DNA of 64,000 bases from Patulibacter sp040675535 (GTDB lineage Bacteria > Actinomycetota > Thermoleophilia > Solirubrobacterales > Solirubrobacteraceae), in the NCBI RefSeq assembly GCF_040675535.1, contig NZ_JBFAPC010000004.1, positions 1 to 64,000 on the forward strand, in the 5' to 3' direction. The notes under the pieces were generated by a model. It was not told the DNA's origin and did not search any database. It worked only from the letters and a program-made list of their open reading frames with translations. Shown here one piece after another: positions 8,178 through 16,449 of this stretch; position 1 is the stretch's first letter; every line of letters starts with the position of its first letter. Made by a program: the position numbers and the translations under genes.

Positions 8178-9095
8178 TCATGCCCGGCCGGGCAGGGCCG
8201 TCTCGATCAGTGCGTCGACGTCCGTGCCGGCGAGGCTGTCGATCAGCGCACGGACGACGGGCGCCGGCGGCCCGGCGGACGCGACGATCAGCGCGATCGT
8301 CGGTTCGATCATCGGGTCCGTTATCGGCCTTGCGCTGGTCCCCGACGGCAGGTGTTCCCCGAGGAGCCACGTATGCCCGATCACCGTCGACCATCCTCGA
8401 CGAACGAATCCGAGGAGCAATGCGAACGAGTCGGCCTGCACCCGCGGAGAGACAACGACGTCGGCAGCTCGAAGAGCCTCCTCGAGGATCGCGCGATGCT
8501 GCATCTCCGGGGTCAGCAGACACAGCGGCCGCGCACCGACCGATCTCCACGACACCTCGGCGGCGCCGCCCTTCTCCTGGTCGGCGGTGCTCACCAACAC
8601 GAAGCGCTCGCGGTATAGCGGCTGGACGTTGAGGGCCGGATTTCGGACGTCGTCGTACACCAAGGCCGCGTCGAGCTCGTGGCGGAGCACCTCGCCGACG
8701 AGGACATCCGAGGGCGCTGTACGGATCGACACGCGAACGCCAGGATGGGCATCCAGCAGCGGGCCCACGAGCGTCGGAGCGGCGGCCACCCCGGTGGGCA
8801 CCGTTCCCAGTCGCAACGTCGCGTTGAGCTGGCCTCGCAGGCGCGTGGCCTCCGCCGCGATGCCGCCGACGGAGTTGACGGTCTGGCGCGCGCGATCGAC
8901 CAGGGCCTCGCCCGCATCGGTCAACCCGATCATCCCCCCTCCTCCGCGCTCGATCAGCCGGACCCCCAGCTCCGATTCGAGTTTGCGGATCGCCATCGAC
9001 AGCGCCGGCTGCGACACGCTGCACGCCGCGGCAGCGCGCCCGAAGTGACGTTCGGTGGACAGCGCCACGAAGAACCTCAGATGCCGCACATTCAT
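8178..9095 (-). CDS. LysR-type transcriptional regulator
   Basis: A 305-residue one-component regulator. An N-terminal winged helix-turn-helix (residues about 3-62, including RHLRFFVALS, AAAACSVSQPALSMAI and LGVRLIER) is followed by a periplasmic-binding-like effector domain. A GAGGTGAT ribosome-binding site precedes the ATG. It is divergent from the HPP-family gene that starts 82 bp away, the classic arrangement of a LysR regulator and its target. The effector is unknown; given the neighbour, an inorganic anion such as nitrite is a reasonable guess. Confidence 0.9.
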   Translation of the reverse strand: MNVRHLRFFVALSTERHFGRAAAACSVSQPALSMAIRKLESELGVRLIERGGGGMIGLTDAGEALVDRARQTVNSVGGIAAEATRLRGQLNATLRLGTVPTGVAAAPTLVGPLLDAHPGVRVSIRTAPSDVLVGEVLRHELDAALVYDDVRNPALNVQPLYRERFVLVSTADQEKGGAAEVSWRSVGARPLCLLTPEMQHRAILEEALRAADVVVSPRVQADSFALLLGFVRRGWSTVIGHTWLLGEHLPSGTSARPITDPMIEPTIALIVASAGPPAPVVRALIDSLAGTDVDALIETALPGRA

Positions 9096-9177
9096 CGACC
9101 GATCACCTCTGTGTATCGCTTGGTCACTAGTTGATATTGGATTCTTCGCGTGCCCGTCGACAAGCTCCCTCGCCGCG
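9096..9177. promoter_or_regulatory. Divergent promoter region, lysR-type gene / HPP gene
   Basis: This 82-bp AT-richer stretch contains TATCG, TTGATATTGG and short T-N11-A patterns and must hold both promoters. I cannot define a single LysR operator by eye. Confidence 0.35.
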
Positions 9178-9759
9178 ATGCACTGCCTGCCTGTTGCCCC
9201 CCGCCTGCTCCCCTACGCCCGAATGGGCGTCGGGGTGTTCTGTAGCGCCATCCTCGTCGCCGCCCTCGGCAAGGCGCTCGACATGCCGTTGCTGATCGCC
9301 CCGTTCCTCGCGACCGCGGCGCTCAAGCACAGCGCTCCGCACCTGCCGGGCGTCGCCCCGCGTCGCGTCATCGGGGGGCACTTCGTCGGCGCCTCCACCG
9401 GCGTCGTGGTCGGCGCGCTGCTCGGCGGTGGCGGCCTCTCCGTCGCGATCGCCGCATCGGCGGCAGCGGTGGCGATGATGGTCCTCGACGTGCTGCACGC
9501 CCCCGCCGTCGCCACGGCCTCGGTGGCGATCCAGAACCACGGAGACCACTGGTTCCCGATCACCGTCGTACTCATCGGCGCGGCGACCCTCGTGGCGACG
9601 ACCGTCGTGCTCTCGCCGCTGCTTCACGGGCATCGCTATCCCGTGCCTCGCCCCTCTCGAGCCGACGACCGGCTCGTGACCGTCAGCGACGCTGCCATGC
9701 TGGGCAGCGATCGCGCAACGCCGATGCGCCGCCTGCTGCGTCGACCGGCCGTCCGATGA
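9178..9759 (+). CDS. HPP-family integral membrane protein (putative nitrite/anion transporter)
   Basis: About 193 residues with five to six hydrophobic segments. Family features are the RRVIGGHFVGA block, the LHAPAVATA segment (HPP-like motif with Ala replacing the first Pro) and a charged C-terminal tail. Some plant and cyanobacterial HPP proteins transport nitrite; a role here is inferred from family and context, not shown. The ATG at 9178 was chosen over upstream in-frame codons because the hydrophobic core starts soon after. The stop overlaps the next start (ATGA at 9756-9759), so the two genes are translationally coupled. Confidence 0.75.
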   Translation: MHCLPVAPRLLPYARMGVGVFCSAILVAALGKALDMPLLIAPFLATAALKHSAPHLPGVAPRRVIGGHFVGASTGVVVGALLGGGGLSVAIAASAAAVAMMVLDVLHAPAVATASVAIQNHGDHWFPITVVLIGAATLVATTVVLSPLLHGHRYPVPRPSRADDRLVTVSDAAMLGSDRATPMRRLLRRPAVR

Positions 9760-10190
9760 CGGTCTGGAACGTGGTCCAGACCGCGGGTCCGTGGCTGTGG
9801 ATGGGCATGGTCTTCGCGATCTCGTTCCTCGAGGCGCCGCTGAAGTTCCAGGCTCCCGGCATCACGGTCGAGCTCGGAGTCGGCATCGGGCGCCTCGTCT
9901 TCCGCGCACTCAACCGGATGGAACTCGCGTTCGCCGTCGCGATCGGCGTGGCACTCCTGGCGGGCGGTGAGTCCTCGACGGGCGCCTGGATCGCCTGGGC
10001 GTTCGCGGCCGCCGCGCTCGCCACCAAGTGGCTGCTGCGTCGCGCGATGGACCGCCGGACCAGGGTCGTCTCGCATTCGCGTCCCTCGCCGTCCCGCGGC
10101 CTCCACGTCCTCTACGCGCTTGCGGAGGTCGTGACCGTCCTAGCCCTCGGGACCTTCGCCGTCCTGAGTCTCAACCTGCTCATTCGGTGA
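9756..10190 (+). CDS. Small four-helix membrane protein, unknown function
   Basis: A 144-residue protein with four predicted transmembrane segments (about 8-25, 48-67, 75-92, 118-140). The WLGM-like opening followed by SFLEAPLKFQAPG resembles a family of uncharacterised bacterial TMEM205/DUF4149-like membrane proteins, but I cannot assign a function. It overlaps the HPP gene by 4 bp and so is probably co-regulated by the LysR protein. Confidence 0.65.
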   Translation: MTVWNVVQTAGPWLWMGMVFAISFLEAPLKFQAPGITVELGVGIGRLVFRALNRMELAFAVAIGVALLAGGESSTGAWIAWAFAAAALATKWLLRRAMDRRTRVVSHSRPSPSRGLHVLYALAEVVTVLALGTFAVLSLNLLIR

Positions 10191-10339
10191 CGTGGTTCGC
10201 CTCCCACGTCGAGGACGGCACGCTTGACGGGATCGACCACCCCGTCTGATCGACGTCCACACGAGGGTGGCCGAGCGCAGGTCGAGCGCCTGAGACCCCG
10301 CTCCGCCAACGCGACCGTGCTCGCCGACGACTTCACATA

Positions 10340-10358
10340 TATCGGGACCCGATACAAT
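10340..10358 (+). promoter_or_regulatory. Palindromic operator overlapping the ClC-gene -10 box
   Basis: TATCGGG-A-CCCGATA (10340-10354) is a perfect 7-bp inverted repeat. Its right arm overlaps TACAAT (10353-10358), a good -10 box lying 9 nt before the ATG at 10368. A repressor bound here would block RNA polymerase. The MarR protein encoded at the end of this operon is the obvious candidate. Confidence 0.55.
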
Positions 10359-10367
10359 CTTCATGGG

Positions 10368-12206
10368 ATGAGATCGCACGATGCACTGCCGCCGGGCCAC
10401 GGGCCGGACCCCGCGCGGGCCGGCGACTTCTCGATCACTCCGCGAACGATCGGCATCACCGCTCTGGCGGCCGTCGCCGGCGTCCTCGTCGCCCTGGTGG
10501 CGCTCGCGTTGGTGCACCTGATCGGCCTGATCACGCACCTCGTCTACACGGGTCACGTGGCGACCACGATCGAGCAGCCCGATACCGCTCCGCTTGGCAT
10601 GTGGAGTGCACTGGTCCCGGTCGCCGGCGGCCTGGTCGTCGGCGCGATGGCCCGCTTCGGATCCGAACGAATCCGGGGGCACGGGATCCCCGAGGCGATG
10701 GAGACGGTCCTCTTGCGGGGGAGCCGCATGGAGCCGCGGATCGCGGTGCTGAAGCCCCTCTCCAGTGCGGTGTCGATCGGAACCGGCGGGCCGTTCGGGG
10801 CGGAAGGGCCGATCATCGTCACCGGCGGCGCGATCGGCAGCATCCTCGGACAGTTCCTGCACCTCACCGGCGCCGAGCGTCGCTGCCTCCTGGCGGCCGG
10901 CGCCGCGGGCGGGATGACCGCCATCTTCGGCACGCCCGTCGCGGCAGTCCTGCTCGCCGTGGAGCTGTTGCTCTTCGAATGGCGCCCGCGGTCGCTGATC
11001 CCGGTGTCGGCGGCAGCGCTGAGCGCCCTGGGACTGCGCGGGATGATGGCCGATCGCGGACTGCTGCCCGTCGCCCCGCTGTTTCCTGCGTCGCTGCACG
11101 TCGACTCGGCCACGTCGATGATCCCTGCCGCGCTCTTGGTCGGTCTGTGCTGCGGAGCTCTGGCGTGGCTGATGACCACCGCGATCTACCGAGCAGAAGA
11201 CTCGTTCGCCCGGCTCCCGATCCATTGGGCGTGGTGGCCCGCGATCGGGGGCCTGGTGGTCGGCATCGGTGGCCTGATCGATCCTCGCGTCCTGGGCGTG
11301 GGATACGGAGTGATCGACGACGAGCTCACCGGGAAGCTCGCGGTGGGCGCGCTGCTCAGCGTGCTCGTCGTCAAGCTCGTCGTGTGGGCCGTCGCGCTGG
11401 GCTCCAACACCAGCGGCGGCGTCCTCGCCCCGCTGTTGATGCTCGGAGCCGCGCTGGGGGGCTTGCTGGGATCGGTGGTCCCTGGAGGCGATCCGGCGAC
11501 CTGGGCGATCCTCGGCATGACCGCTGCGTTCGGCGGGGTGATGCGTGCACCGCTGACCGGCATCGTGTTCGCACTCGAGACCACCGGTGCGCTCCCCCTG
11601 CTGCCGGCGTTGCTGGCAACCACGATCACGGCATACGCGGTCAGCGTCTTCGCGCTTCCTCGCTCGATCCTCACCGAGAAGATCGCCAGGCGCGGCCACC
11701 AGGTCAGCTGTGAGTACGAGCTGGATCCGATGCTCGCCCTCTGCGTCCGGGACGTCATGACCACGAAGCCCGAGACGGTGCGGCCCGAGGTCCCCGTCGG
11801 GCGCCTGATGGCGTCGCTGGATGCCGACGCGACGGTACGACGGCAACGGCTCTTCCCGATCGTCTCCGACGATGATGTCTTCGTCGGCGTGGTCTCCGTG
11901 TCGGACCTTCGACGCGCCGCGATCGAGGACCCGGCTCTGCGCATCGGAGAACTGCGTCGAACACCGTTGGTCGCGCACCCCACGGACACGCTTCGGCGGG
12001 CCGCGGACCTGATGATCTCCACCGGGCACGGTGTCCTGCCCGTCGTCCAGGCCGACGACCCGACGCGACTCGCCGGCCTCCTCACGCAGTTCCAGCTCGT
12101 GGCCGGTCACGAACGCCAGATCGTCGAGGAACGGCGGCGCGAACGCCCGCTCCTGCCTCCCCGGCGGCGCCGGGCCGACGCGCCGCCGCAGACGACGGCA
12201 CCCTAG
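10368..12206 (+). CDS. ClC-family chloride channel/antiporter with CBS domains
   Basis: A 612-residue membrane protein. About ten hydrophobic helices carry the ClC selectivity motifs: GTGGPFGAEGP with the gating Glu, GSNTSGGVLAP in place of GGxFxP, and a third loop rich in small residues. Residues after about 455 form a pair of CBS domains (DVMTTKPETV; LVAHPTDTL). ClC proteins move Cl- or other anions such as nitrate or fluoride; the lysine/asparagine fluoride signature is not evident. The ATG at 10368 is supported by a -10 box 9 nt upstream. The MarR gene follows after 7 bp. Confidence 0.88.
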   Translation: MRSHDALPPGHGPDPARAGDFSITPRTIGITALAAVAGVLVALVALALVHLIGLITHLVYTGHVATTIEQPDTAPLGMWSALVPVAGGLVVGAMARFGSERIRGHGIPEAMETVLLRGSRMEPRIAVLKPLSSAVSIGTGGPFGAEGPIIVTGGAIGSILGQFLHLTGAERRCLLAAGAAGGMTAIFGTPVAAVLLAVELLLFEWRPRSLIPVSAAALSALGLRGMMADRGLLPVAPLFPASLHVDSATSMIPAALLVGLCCGALAWLMTTAIYRAEDSFARLPIHWAWWPAIGGLVVGIGGLIDPRVLGVGYGVIDDELTGKLAVGALLSVLVVKLVVWAVALGSNTSGGVLAPLLMLGAALGGLLGSVVPGGDPATWAILGMTAAFGGVMRAPLTGIVFALETTGALPLLPALLATTITAYAVSVFALPRSILTEKIARRGHQVSCEYELDPMLALCVRDVMTTKPETVRPEVPVGRLMASLDADATVRRQRLFPIVSDDDVFVGVVSVSDLRRAAIEDPALRIGELRRTPLVAHPTDTLRRAADLMISTGHGVLPVVQADDPTRLAGLLTQFQLVAGHERQIVEERRRERPLLPPRRRRADAPPQTTAP

Positions 12207-12213
12207 GACGTCG

Positions 12214-12636
12214 ATGCCGGAACCCGTGCCCGAGATCTCCGATGACGACTACCGGCGAGTGCTGGCGTTTCGTACCGAGCTTCGCCGCTTCGTACGCTGG
12301 AGCGAAGACACCGCGCGCGCGTCCGGGATGACGCCGGCAGTCCACCAGCTGCTGTTGGCCGTCCGGGGCCTCTCCGGGGACCAAGGCCCCACGATCGGTG
12401 ACGTCGCAGACGTCCTGCTGACCCGCCACCACAGCACGGTCGAACTCGCAGGCCGTGCAGCGGACCAGGGCCTGATCATCCGCACTCGCGGCGACCGCGA
12501 TCACCGCGAGGTTCGCCTCGAACTCACCACCCTCGGCGCCACCAACCTGGCAGACATCACCCGGCAACATCTCGCGAAGATCGCCACGGTCGCAGGCGCC
12601 CTCGAGCAGGTCGCACGACCGAGCCACGAACGCTGA
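12214..12636 (+). CDS. MarR-family transcriptional regulator
   Basis: A 140-residue winged-helix regulator. Helices up to about residue 50 are followed by the recognition region (TIGDVADVLLTRHHSTVELAG) and a wing with RTRGDRDHREVRL, typical of MarR. It starts 7 bp after the ClC gene and is presumably co-transcribed, suggesting autoregulation through the palindrome at 10340-10354. The ligand is unknown. Confidence 0.85.
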   Translation: MPEPVPEISDDDYRRVLAFRTELRRFVRWSEDTARASGMTPAVHQLLLAVRGLSGDQGPTIGDVADVLLTRHHSTVELAGRAADQGLIIRTRGDRDHREVRLELTTLGATNLADITRQHLAKIATVAGALEQVARPSHER

Positions 12637-12730
12637 CCGACCACCGCCGCCGTGCACCCCGCCGTGGGTGCCCGGCTCGCTGCGCTGGATCACGAGGGCG
12701 GTTTGGCCTTCTTGAAACGCCTCCCGTGCA

Positions 12731-13426
12731 TCAGCGCCGCTTCCCGGCGAGCCACAACCGGCACGATCCCGGTGCGGCGAACGGGAGCAGCTCGACGTCG
12801 TCCGGGTCGCCGCCGTGGCGGGCCATCGTGCCGCGCGTCAGGCCGAGATGGACTGCGCAGACGACGTCCGGGTGCCTGCTCGCCGCGTCGAGCAGAGGGC
12901 AGCGGCGAAGCTCGACCGTCGAAGCGTCCACGTCGGCGACGGGATCGAACCCCAGCTCGGCGAACAGTTCCACCACCCGGCGTCGCCGCGATTCCTCGTC
13001 GTCGCCGGGAGGCGCATCGGGGATCGACAGATCGCTGGCCCACTGCTCGCCGGCGGCGCGGCCGTCCGCGGCAGGGTCGGCACTGATGCGGGCCAGTTGC
13101 GCCGCGAGGACCGACGTCAACGCCGCGTACTCGCGCACGCGAGGGTCGGGCTCGCTGCGCGCCGCCGCTTCGTACATCGTCGGCGGCCGGCCCCGCCCCG
13201 AAGCCGCTCCACGCGTTCGCGTCGCGAGGTCGCGCCCGATCAGCGCCTCGAGATGCTCGCGAACCGTGTTTTCGTGCAGTCCCGTCGCAGACGCCAACTC
13301 CGCCGTGCTCGCCGGTCCGCCGTGACGTTGCAGGACCTCCAGGACGCGTGCGCGCGGGACCGTCAATGACGACGTGCCGGCCGCACTCCGAGCCGGCGAC
13401 GGGCCCATTCGCAGATCACTCGTCAC
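12731..13426 (-). CDS. ArsR/SufR-like winged-helix regulator with three conserved cysteines
   Basis: About 231 residues. The N-terminal winged helix (RARVLEVLQRHGG...LHENTVREHLEAL) is followed by a C-terminal domain in which Cys residues occur in RRCPLLD, DVVCAVHLG and PGSCRLW. This spacing is typical of COG2345/SufR-type regulators, several of which bind Fe-S clusters and could respond to NO or oxygen. It is divergent from the flavohemoprotein gene, its likely target. GTG 13426 was chosen because TACGCT lies 6 nt upstream (leaderless pattern); ATG 13408 is the alternative. Confidence 0.75.
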   Translation of the reverse strand: MTSDLRMGPSPARSAAGTSSLTVPRARVLEVLQRHGGPASTAELASATGLHENTVREHLEALIGRDLATRTRGAASGRGRPPTMYEAAARSEPDPRVREYAALTSVLAAQLARISADPAADGRAAGEQWASDLSIPDAPPGDDEESRRRRVVELFAELGFDPVADVDASTVELRRCPLLDAASRHPDVVCAVHLGLTRGTMARHGGDPDDVELLPFAAPGSCRLWLAGKRR

Positions 13427-13432
13427 GACCGG

Positions 13433-13438
13433 AGCGTA
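13433..13438 (-). promoter_or_regulatory. Candidate -10 box (TACGCT) of the SufR-like regulator
   Basis: On the minus strand TACGCT ends 6 nt before GTG 13426, which would place the transcript start at or next to the start codon. Confidence 0.35.
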
Positions 13439-13535
13439 GACCACGCCCCCGCCCCCACACCCGAGTTCCACGAACCGGTGCCCGGGCGTCGCCGGACGCC
13501 GAAGTCGGCCGGCAGAAGGCACCAAGAGATCTCCG

Positions 13536-13551
13536 ACCGTATTATCACGGT
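13536..13551 (+). promoter_or_regulatory. Inverted repeat around the hmp -10 box
   Basis: ACCGT-N6-ACGGT is a perfect inverted repeat whose spacer, with its last T, forms TATTAT, a good -10 hexamer (13540-13545). About 55 nt separate it from the GTG start of the flavohemoprotein, leaving room for the AAAGGA ribosome-binding site. The divergently encoded SufR-like protein is the natural candidate to bind it. Confidence 0.5.
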
Positions 13552-13605
13552 GAGTTCCGTGTTTATTCAGCGTGCTCGCCCGGAGCACCGAAAGGACCAA
13601 GCCTC

Positions 13606-14823
13606 GTGCTCACCAAACGCTCCGCCGTCGTCGTCGCCGCCACCGCTCCTGTTGTTGCCGAGCACGCCGACGCGATCACGAAGTGCTTCTACCCCAAGCT
13701 CTTCGCGGCTGACCCCGAGTTGCTGCGCGTCTTCAACACCGCTCATCAGGCCACCGGCGAGCAGCCCAAGGCCCTGGCGGCGTCGGTCGTCGCCTACGCC
13801 GTTCACCTCCTGGACCCGGAAGCTCGAGACCTCCGGCCGATGCTCGACCGCATCGCCCACCGGCACGTGAGCCTCGGGATCCGGCCCGATCAGTACCCGA
13901 TCGTCGGGCGATACCTCCTCGAGGCCGTCGCCGAAGTCCTCGGGGAGGCTGTCACTGCGGAGGTCGCCGCCGCCTGGGACGAGGTCTACTGGCTGTTTGC
14001 GCTGGAGCTCATCACCGCCGAGACCCGCCTCTACGCCCAGGCCGACGCCGACCCTGGGAGTCCCTGGATGCGGTGGGTCGTCACCGAGCGCATCGACGAG
14101 ACCGACGACGTCATGACCCTGCGCCTGGTGCCCGAGGACGGCAGCGCACCGCGCCCGGTGAAGGCCGGGCAGTACCTCTCGGTGGCCGTCGATCTGCCGA
14201 CTGGTGGGCGCCAGGCCCGCCAGTACTCGGTCTCCTCCGCCGACACCGACGCGTTGCAGATCACGATCAAGCGCATCGATCCCGACGGCGACGCTCCCGC
14301 CGGCTGCGTCTCCAGCCACCTGCACAGGCACACCCGCGCCGATTCGGTGCTCGAGCTTGGACCCGTCGCCGGAGACGTGACCCTGCTCCCCGGCGACGGC
14401 CCCGTAGCCCTGATCAGCGCTGGCATCGGCATCACGCCGATCCTCGCGATGCTCGAATCGCTGGCCGACGAAGCAACCGACCGACGCATCGTCGTAGCCC
14501 ACGCCGACCGCAATCCCGCCACGCACGCGCTGCGCGCGGCACACGCCAAAGCCGCACGGCGCCTGTCCAACGCGACCCTGCACACGTGGTACGAGCAGGA
14601 CCGCGACGACGACGCCCTACCTGGGCGCATGGACCTGGGGGACGTCGAGATCGATCCGGGGTCGATCGCCTATATCTGCGGCCCGTTGCCTTTCATGCGT
14701 GGGGTGCGACTGCAGCTCCTGCGGGCGGGAGTCCAGTCCGAGCGCATCTTCTACGAGGTCTTCGGCCCGGACGTGTGGGCCGGCGACGAAGACACGACGG
14801 TCGCCACGCACGCCGTCTCGTAG
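13606..14823 (+). CDS. hmp: Flavohemoprotein, nitric oxide dioxygenase
   Basis: A 405-residue protein of standard Hmp length, converting NO and O2 to nitrate with NAD(P)H. The globin domain (1-140) has distal Tyr29 (CFYPKLF), Gln53 and proximal His87 (AHRHVSLGI). The FAD domain carries ARQYSVSS (about 205) and the NAD domain GIGITPI (about 270) and CGPLPFM, ending with the FYEVFGP signature. GTG 13606 is preceded by AAAGGA and gives the expected N-terminus. It is divergent from the SufR-like regulator across a promoter with an inverted repeat. Confidence 0.95.
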   Translation: MLTKRSAVVVAATAPVVAEHADAITKCFYPKLFAADPELLRVFNTAHQATGEQPKALAASVVAYAVHLLDPEARDLRPMLDRIAHRHVSLGIRPDQYPIVGRYLLEAVAEVLGEAVTAEVAAAWDEVYWLFALELITAETRLYAQADADPGSPWMRWVVTERIDETDDVMTLRLVPEDGSAPRPVKAGQYLSVAVDLPTGGRQARQYSVSSADTDALQITIKRIDPDGDAPAGCVSSHLHRHTRADSVLELGPVAGDVTLLPGDGPVALISAGIGITPILAMLESLADEATDRRIVVAHADRNPATHALRAAHAKAARRLSNATLHTWYEQDRDDDALPGRMDLGDVEIDPGSIAYICGPLPFMRGVRLQLLRAGVQSERIFYEVFGPDVWAGDEDTTVATHAVS

Positions 14824-14985
14824 AACCGTGTGGCGGCGCATGGCCCGAAGGCCGAGCCGGGGGAACGATGGCGTGAACCGCCACGCCCTCCGGGCAGGCT
14901 CGATCGTCCCTAGGCCTGGTGATCTGCTCGGCCGGGGCGGCGTGGTGTTCTCACGGGCTCGGATGAGTCGGCGTACGTTGAGGAG

Positions 14986-15501
14986 ATGAAGACCTGGGAT
15001 ATCAACGCGCTCGAAGGATTTCCCGGGCCTCCGCGCGTCCTGTCGACAACGGACGAGACCCGGGCGATCGTGCTTGGTCTCGACGAGGACCAGGTGATGG
15101 CCGAGCATCAGGTGCACGAACGGGCGTGGATCGTCGTGATCTCCGGTCACGTGCGGGTCACCGACGACGCGGGCACACGCGTCGATGCGTCCTCGGGCTT
15201 CACGTTCGAGCTCGAGCCCAACGAACGCCACTCGGTGCTCGCGACGACCGACGCACGACTGTTGCTGCTGCTGGCCCCGTGGCCCGGGGCCGGCCACCCC
15301 AGAGAAGCGACGCGGATGACGCGTTCACCGGCCCAGCGGGACGTTCCCTTGCGCGCCGGACCGCTCCCTCGAGAGTCTCGGGGACCGGTTGATGCACGTG
15401 TCTCCGGTCTCACACCCGCACAGAAGGCCGAAGACCGCTGGGCCACCGACGGGGGACGCCTCCTGCAGCGCGGCGGCGAGCATCCCCGCACCACGCCCTG
15501 A
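14986..15501 (+). CDS. Small cupin-domain protein with unusual C-terminal extension
   Basis: The first ~105 residues form a single cupin barrel (DQVMAEHQVHERAWIVVISG and LEPNERHSVLA, then LLLLLAPWPG). Such stand-alone cupins usually end soon after the LLLAPWPG strand. Here the frame runs on for another 65 Arg/Pro-rich residues with no visible fold, as if the original stop had been lost to a frameshift. GAGGAG lies immediately before the ATG and TACGTT 8 nt before it. Cupins of this type sit near haem/NO genes in some bacteria, but the substrate is unknown. Confidence 0.6.
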   Translation: MKTWDINALEGFPGPPRVLSTTDETRAIVLGLDEDQVMAEHQVHERAWIVVISGHVRVTDDAGTRVDASSGFTFELEPNERHSVLATTDARLLLLLAPWPGAGHPREATRMTRSPAQRDVPLRAGPLPRESRGPVDARVSGLTPAQKAEDRWATDGGRLLQRGGEHPRTTP

Positions 15502-15586
15502 GCATCGGAGATCGCCGGCACCGGGCAGGTCGAGCGCAACGCGGGGGCCGGCGCCGCCTTTGGGCCGTGCTCGACAGGACGGCCCC

Positions 15587-15948
15587 TCACCTGGTGCTGC
15601 GGGACCCACTCGGACCTGCGGAGCTCCTCGACGAGCAGGTCATGCGGGCTGCGTGCTGTCGAGTGGCAGGACGGCCGAGACGCAGATCGCGAGCGCGGTC
15701 GCAGCCCTGTGCTGCATCGTCGAGGGCGCGCCGCACGACGCGCAGGACGCCGTCGATCTCGTGATCGCTCGGGATCCCCGGACCGCGGTCGGAGATGTGC
15801 TCCGGCGTCTGGCGCACGGAGGCGAGGGTGGCACCGAGCACGTCAAGCGTCGCGGCGAGGCACTCGGGCGCATCGTGGTGGCCCATCGCTCCTGCCTCGA
15901 GGCGCTTGTGCCGGCCGCCATCAGGTCGTAGGCGCTCTCGAGGAGCAT
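15587..15948 (-). pseudogene. Frameshifted remnant of an unrecognised small gene
   Basis: Minus strand: one frame reads MLLESAYDLMAAG from ATG 15948. The sequence that looks coding afterwards (HKRLEAGAMGHHDAPECLAA, then a helical segment with VLRVVRRALDDA) is in a frame reached by restoring one base near 15912, and ends at 15587. Its start is homologous to the remnant ending at 6112. I do not recognise the family. Confidence 0.4.
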
Positions 15949-16058
15949 GTCGGGCGGTGCGCCGCCGACTGAGCCAGGAGCGCGCGAAAGTGGCGTGCCC
16001 ATCTCGCGAGTCTCGGGCAGCCACCACACGAGGGCTATGGGTGGGCCCCGCCATCTCG
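15919..16058 (-). repeat. Right copy of the duplicated segment flanking the accessory block
   Basis: Collinear with 6190-6329: the same 28-nt block (16031-16058) and the same DLM block (15919 onward), with starts 112 nt apart as in the left copy, in the same orientation. The divergence indicates an old duplication or two related genes, not a recent insertion. Confidence 0.5.
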
Positions 16059-16449
16059 CATCGCGACGAGCACCTCGGCACGGTGCCCTGGAACTGACGA
16101 TCGCGACGTTGGCTCCGCGGGAGCTCGTCGATGAGCGCCGGTGCACCCAGATGGGGGGAAACGGCCATGGTTTCGCTCGTCCTCACGACGACGCTGTGGT
16201 CATGAGTACTGACCACTCACGCCGGGCCTTGGGGGCGCCGTCACGCTGGGCGCGCCCCGACAAGGGGAACCCCCGAAGGCGCAAAGAGGCCCGAACGCCC
16301 ACTCGCAATCCCCTGACGTCGCTCTATGGCGACGAGGAACGTGAGCCGTGCCTGTGACGTTGATCGCAAGCCGGCGGGCATCCCGCAGCGCCATCGGGCG
16401 CCAGCGAGTCCCGCCTACCGATCGGCTGCACGGACAGATACCGAGGATG
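15949..16449. other. 501-bp stretch without an intact gene
   Basis: Apart from the repeat at 15919-16058, I find no plausible coding frame. A GC hairpin-like run around 16255-16285 is visible, but no tRNA, riboswitch or insertion-sequence end is recognisable. It lies downstream of the truncated haemoglobin gene on the minus strand. Confidence 0.4.

Noticed and set aside
8181..8194. 14-bp perfect palindrome TGCCCGGCCGGGCA as an operator
   Set aside because: It lies inside the last codons of the LysR gene; likely chance in GC-rich coding DNA.
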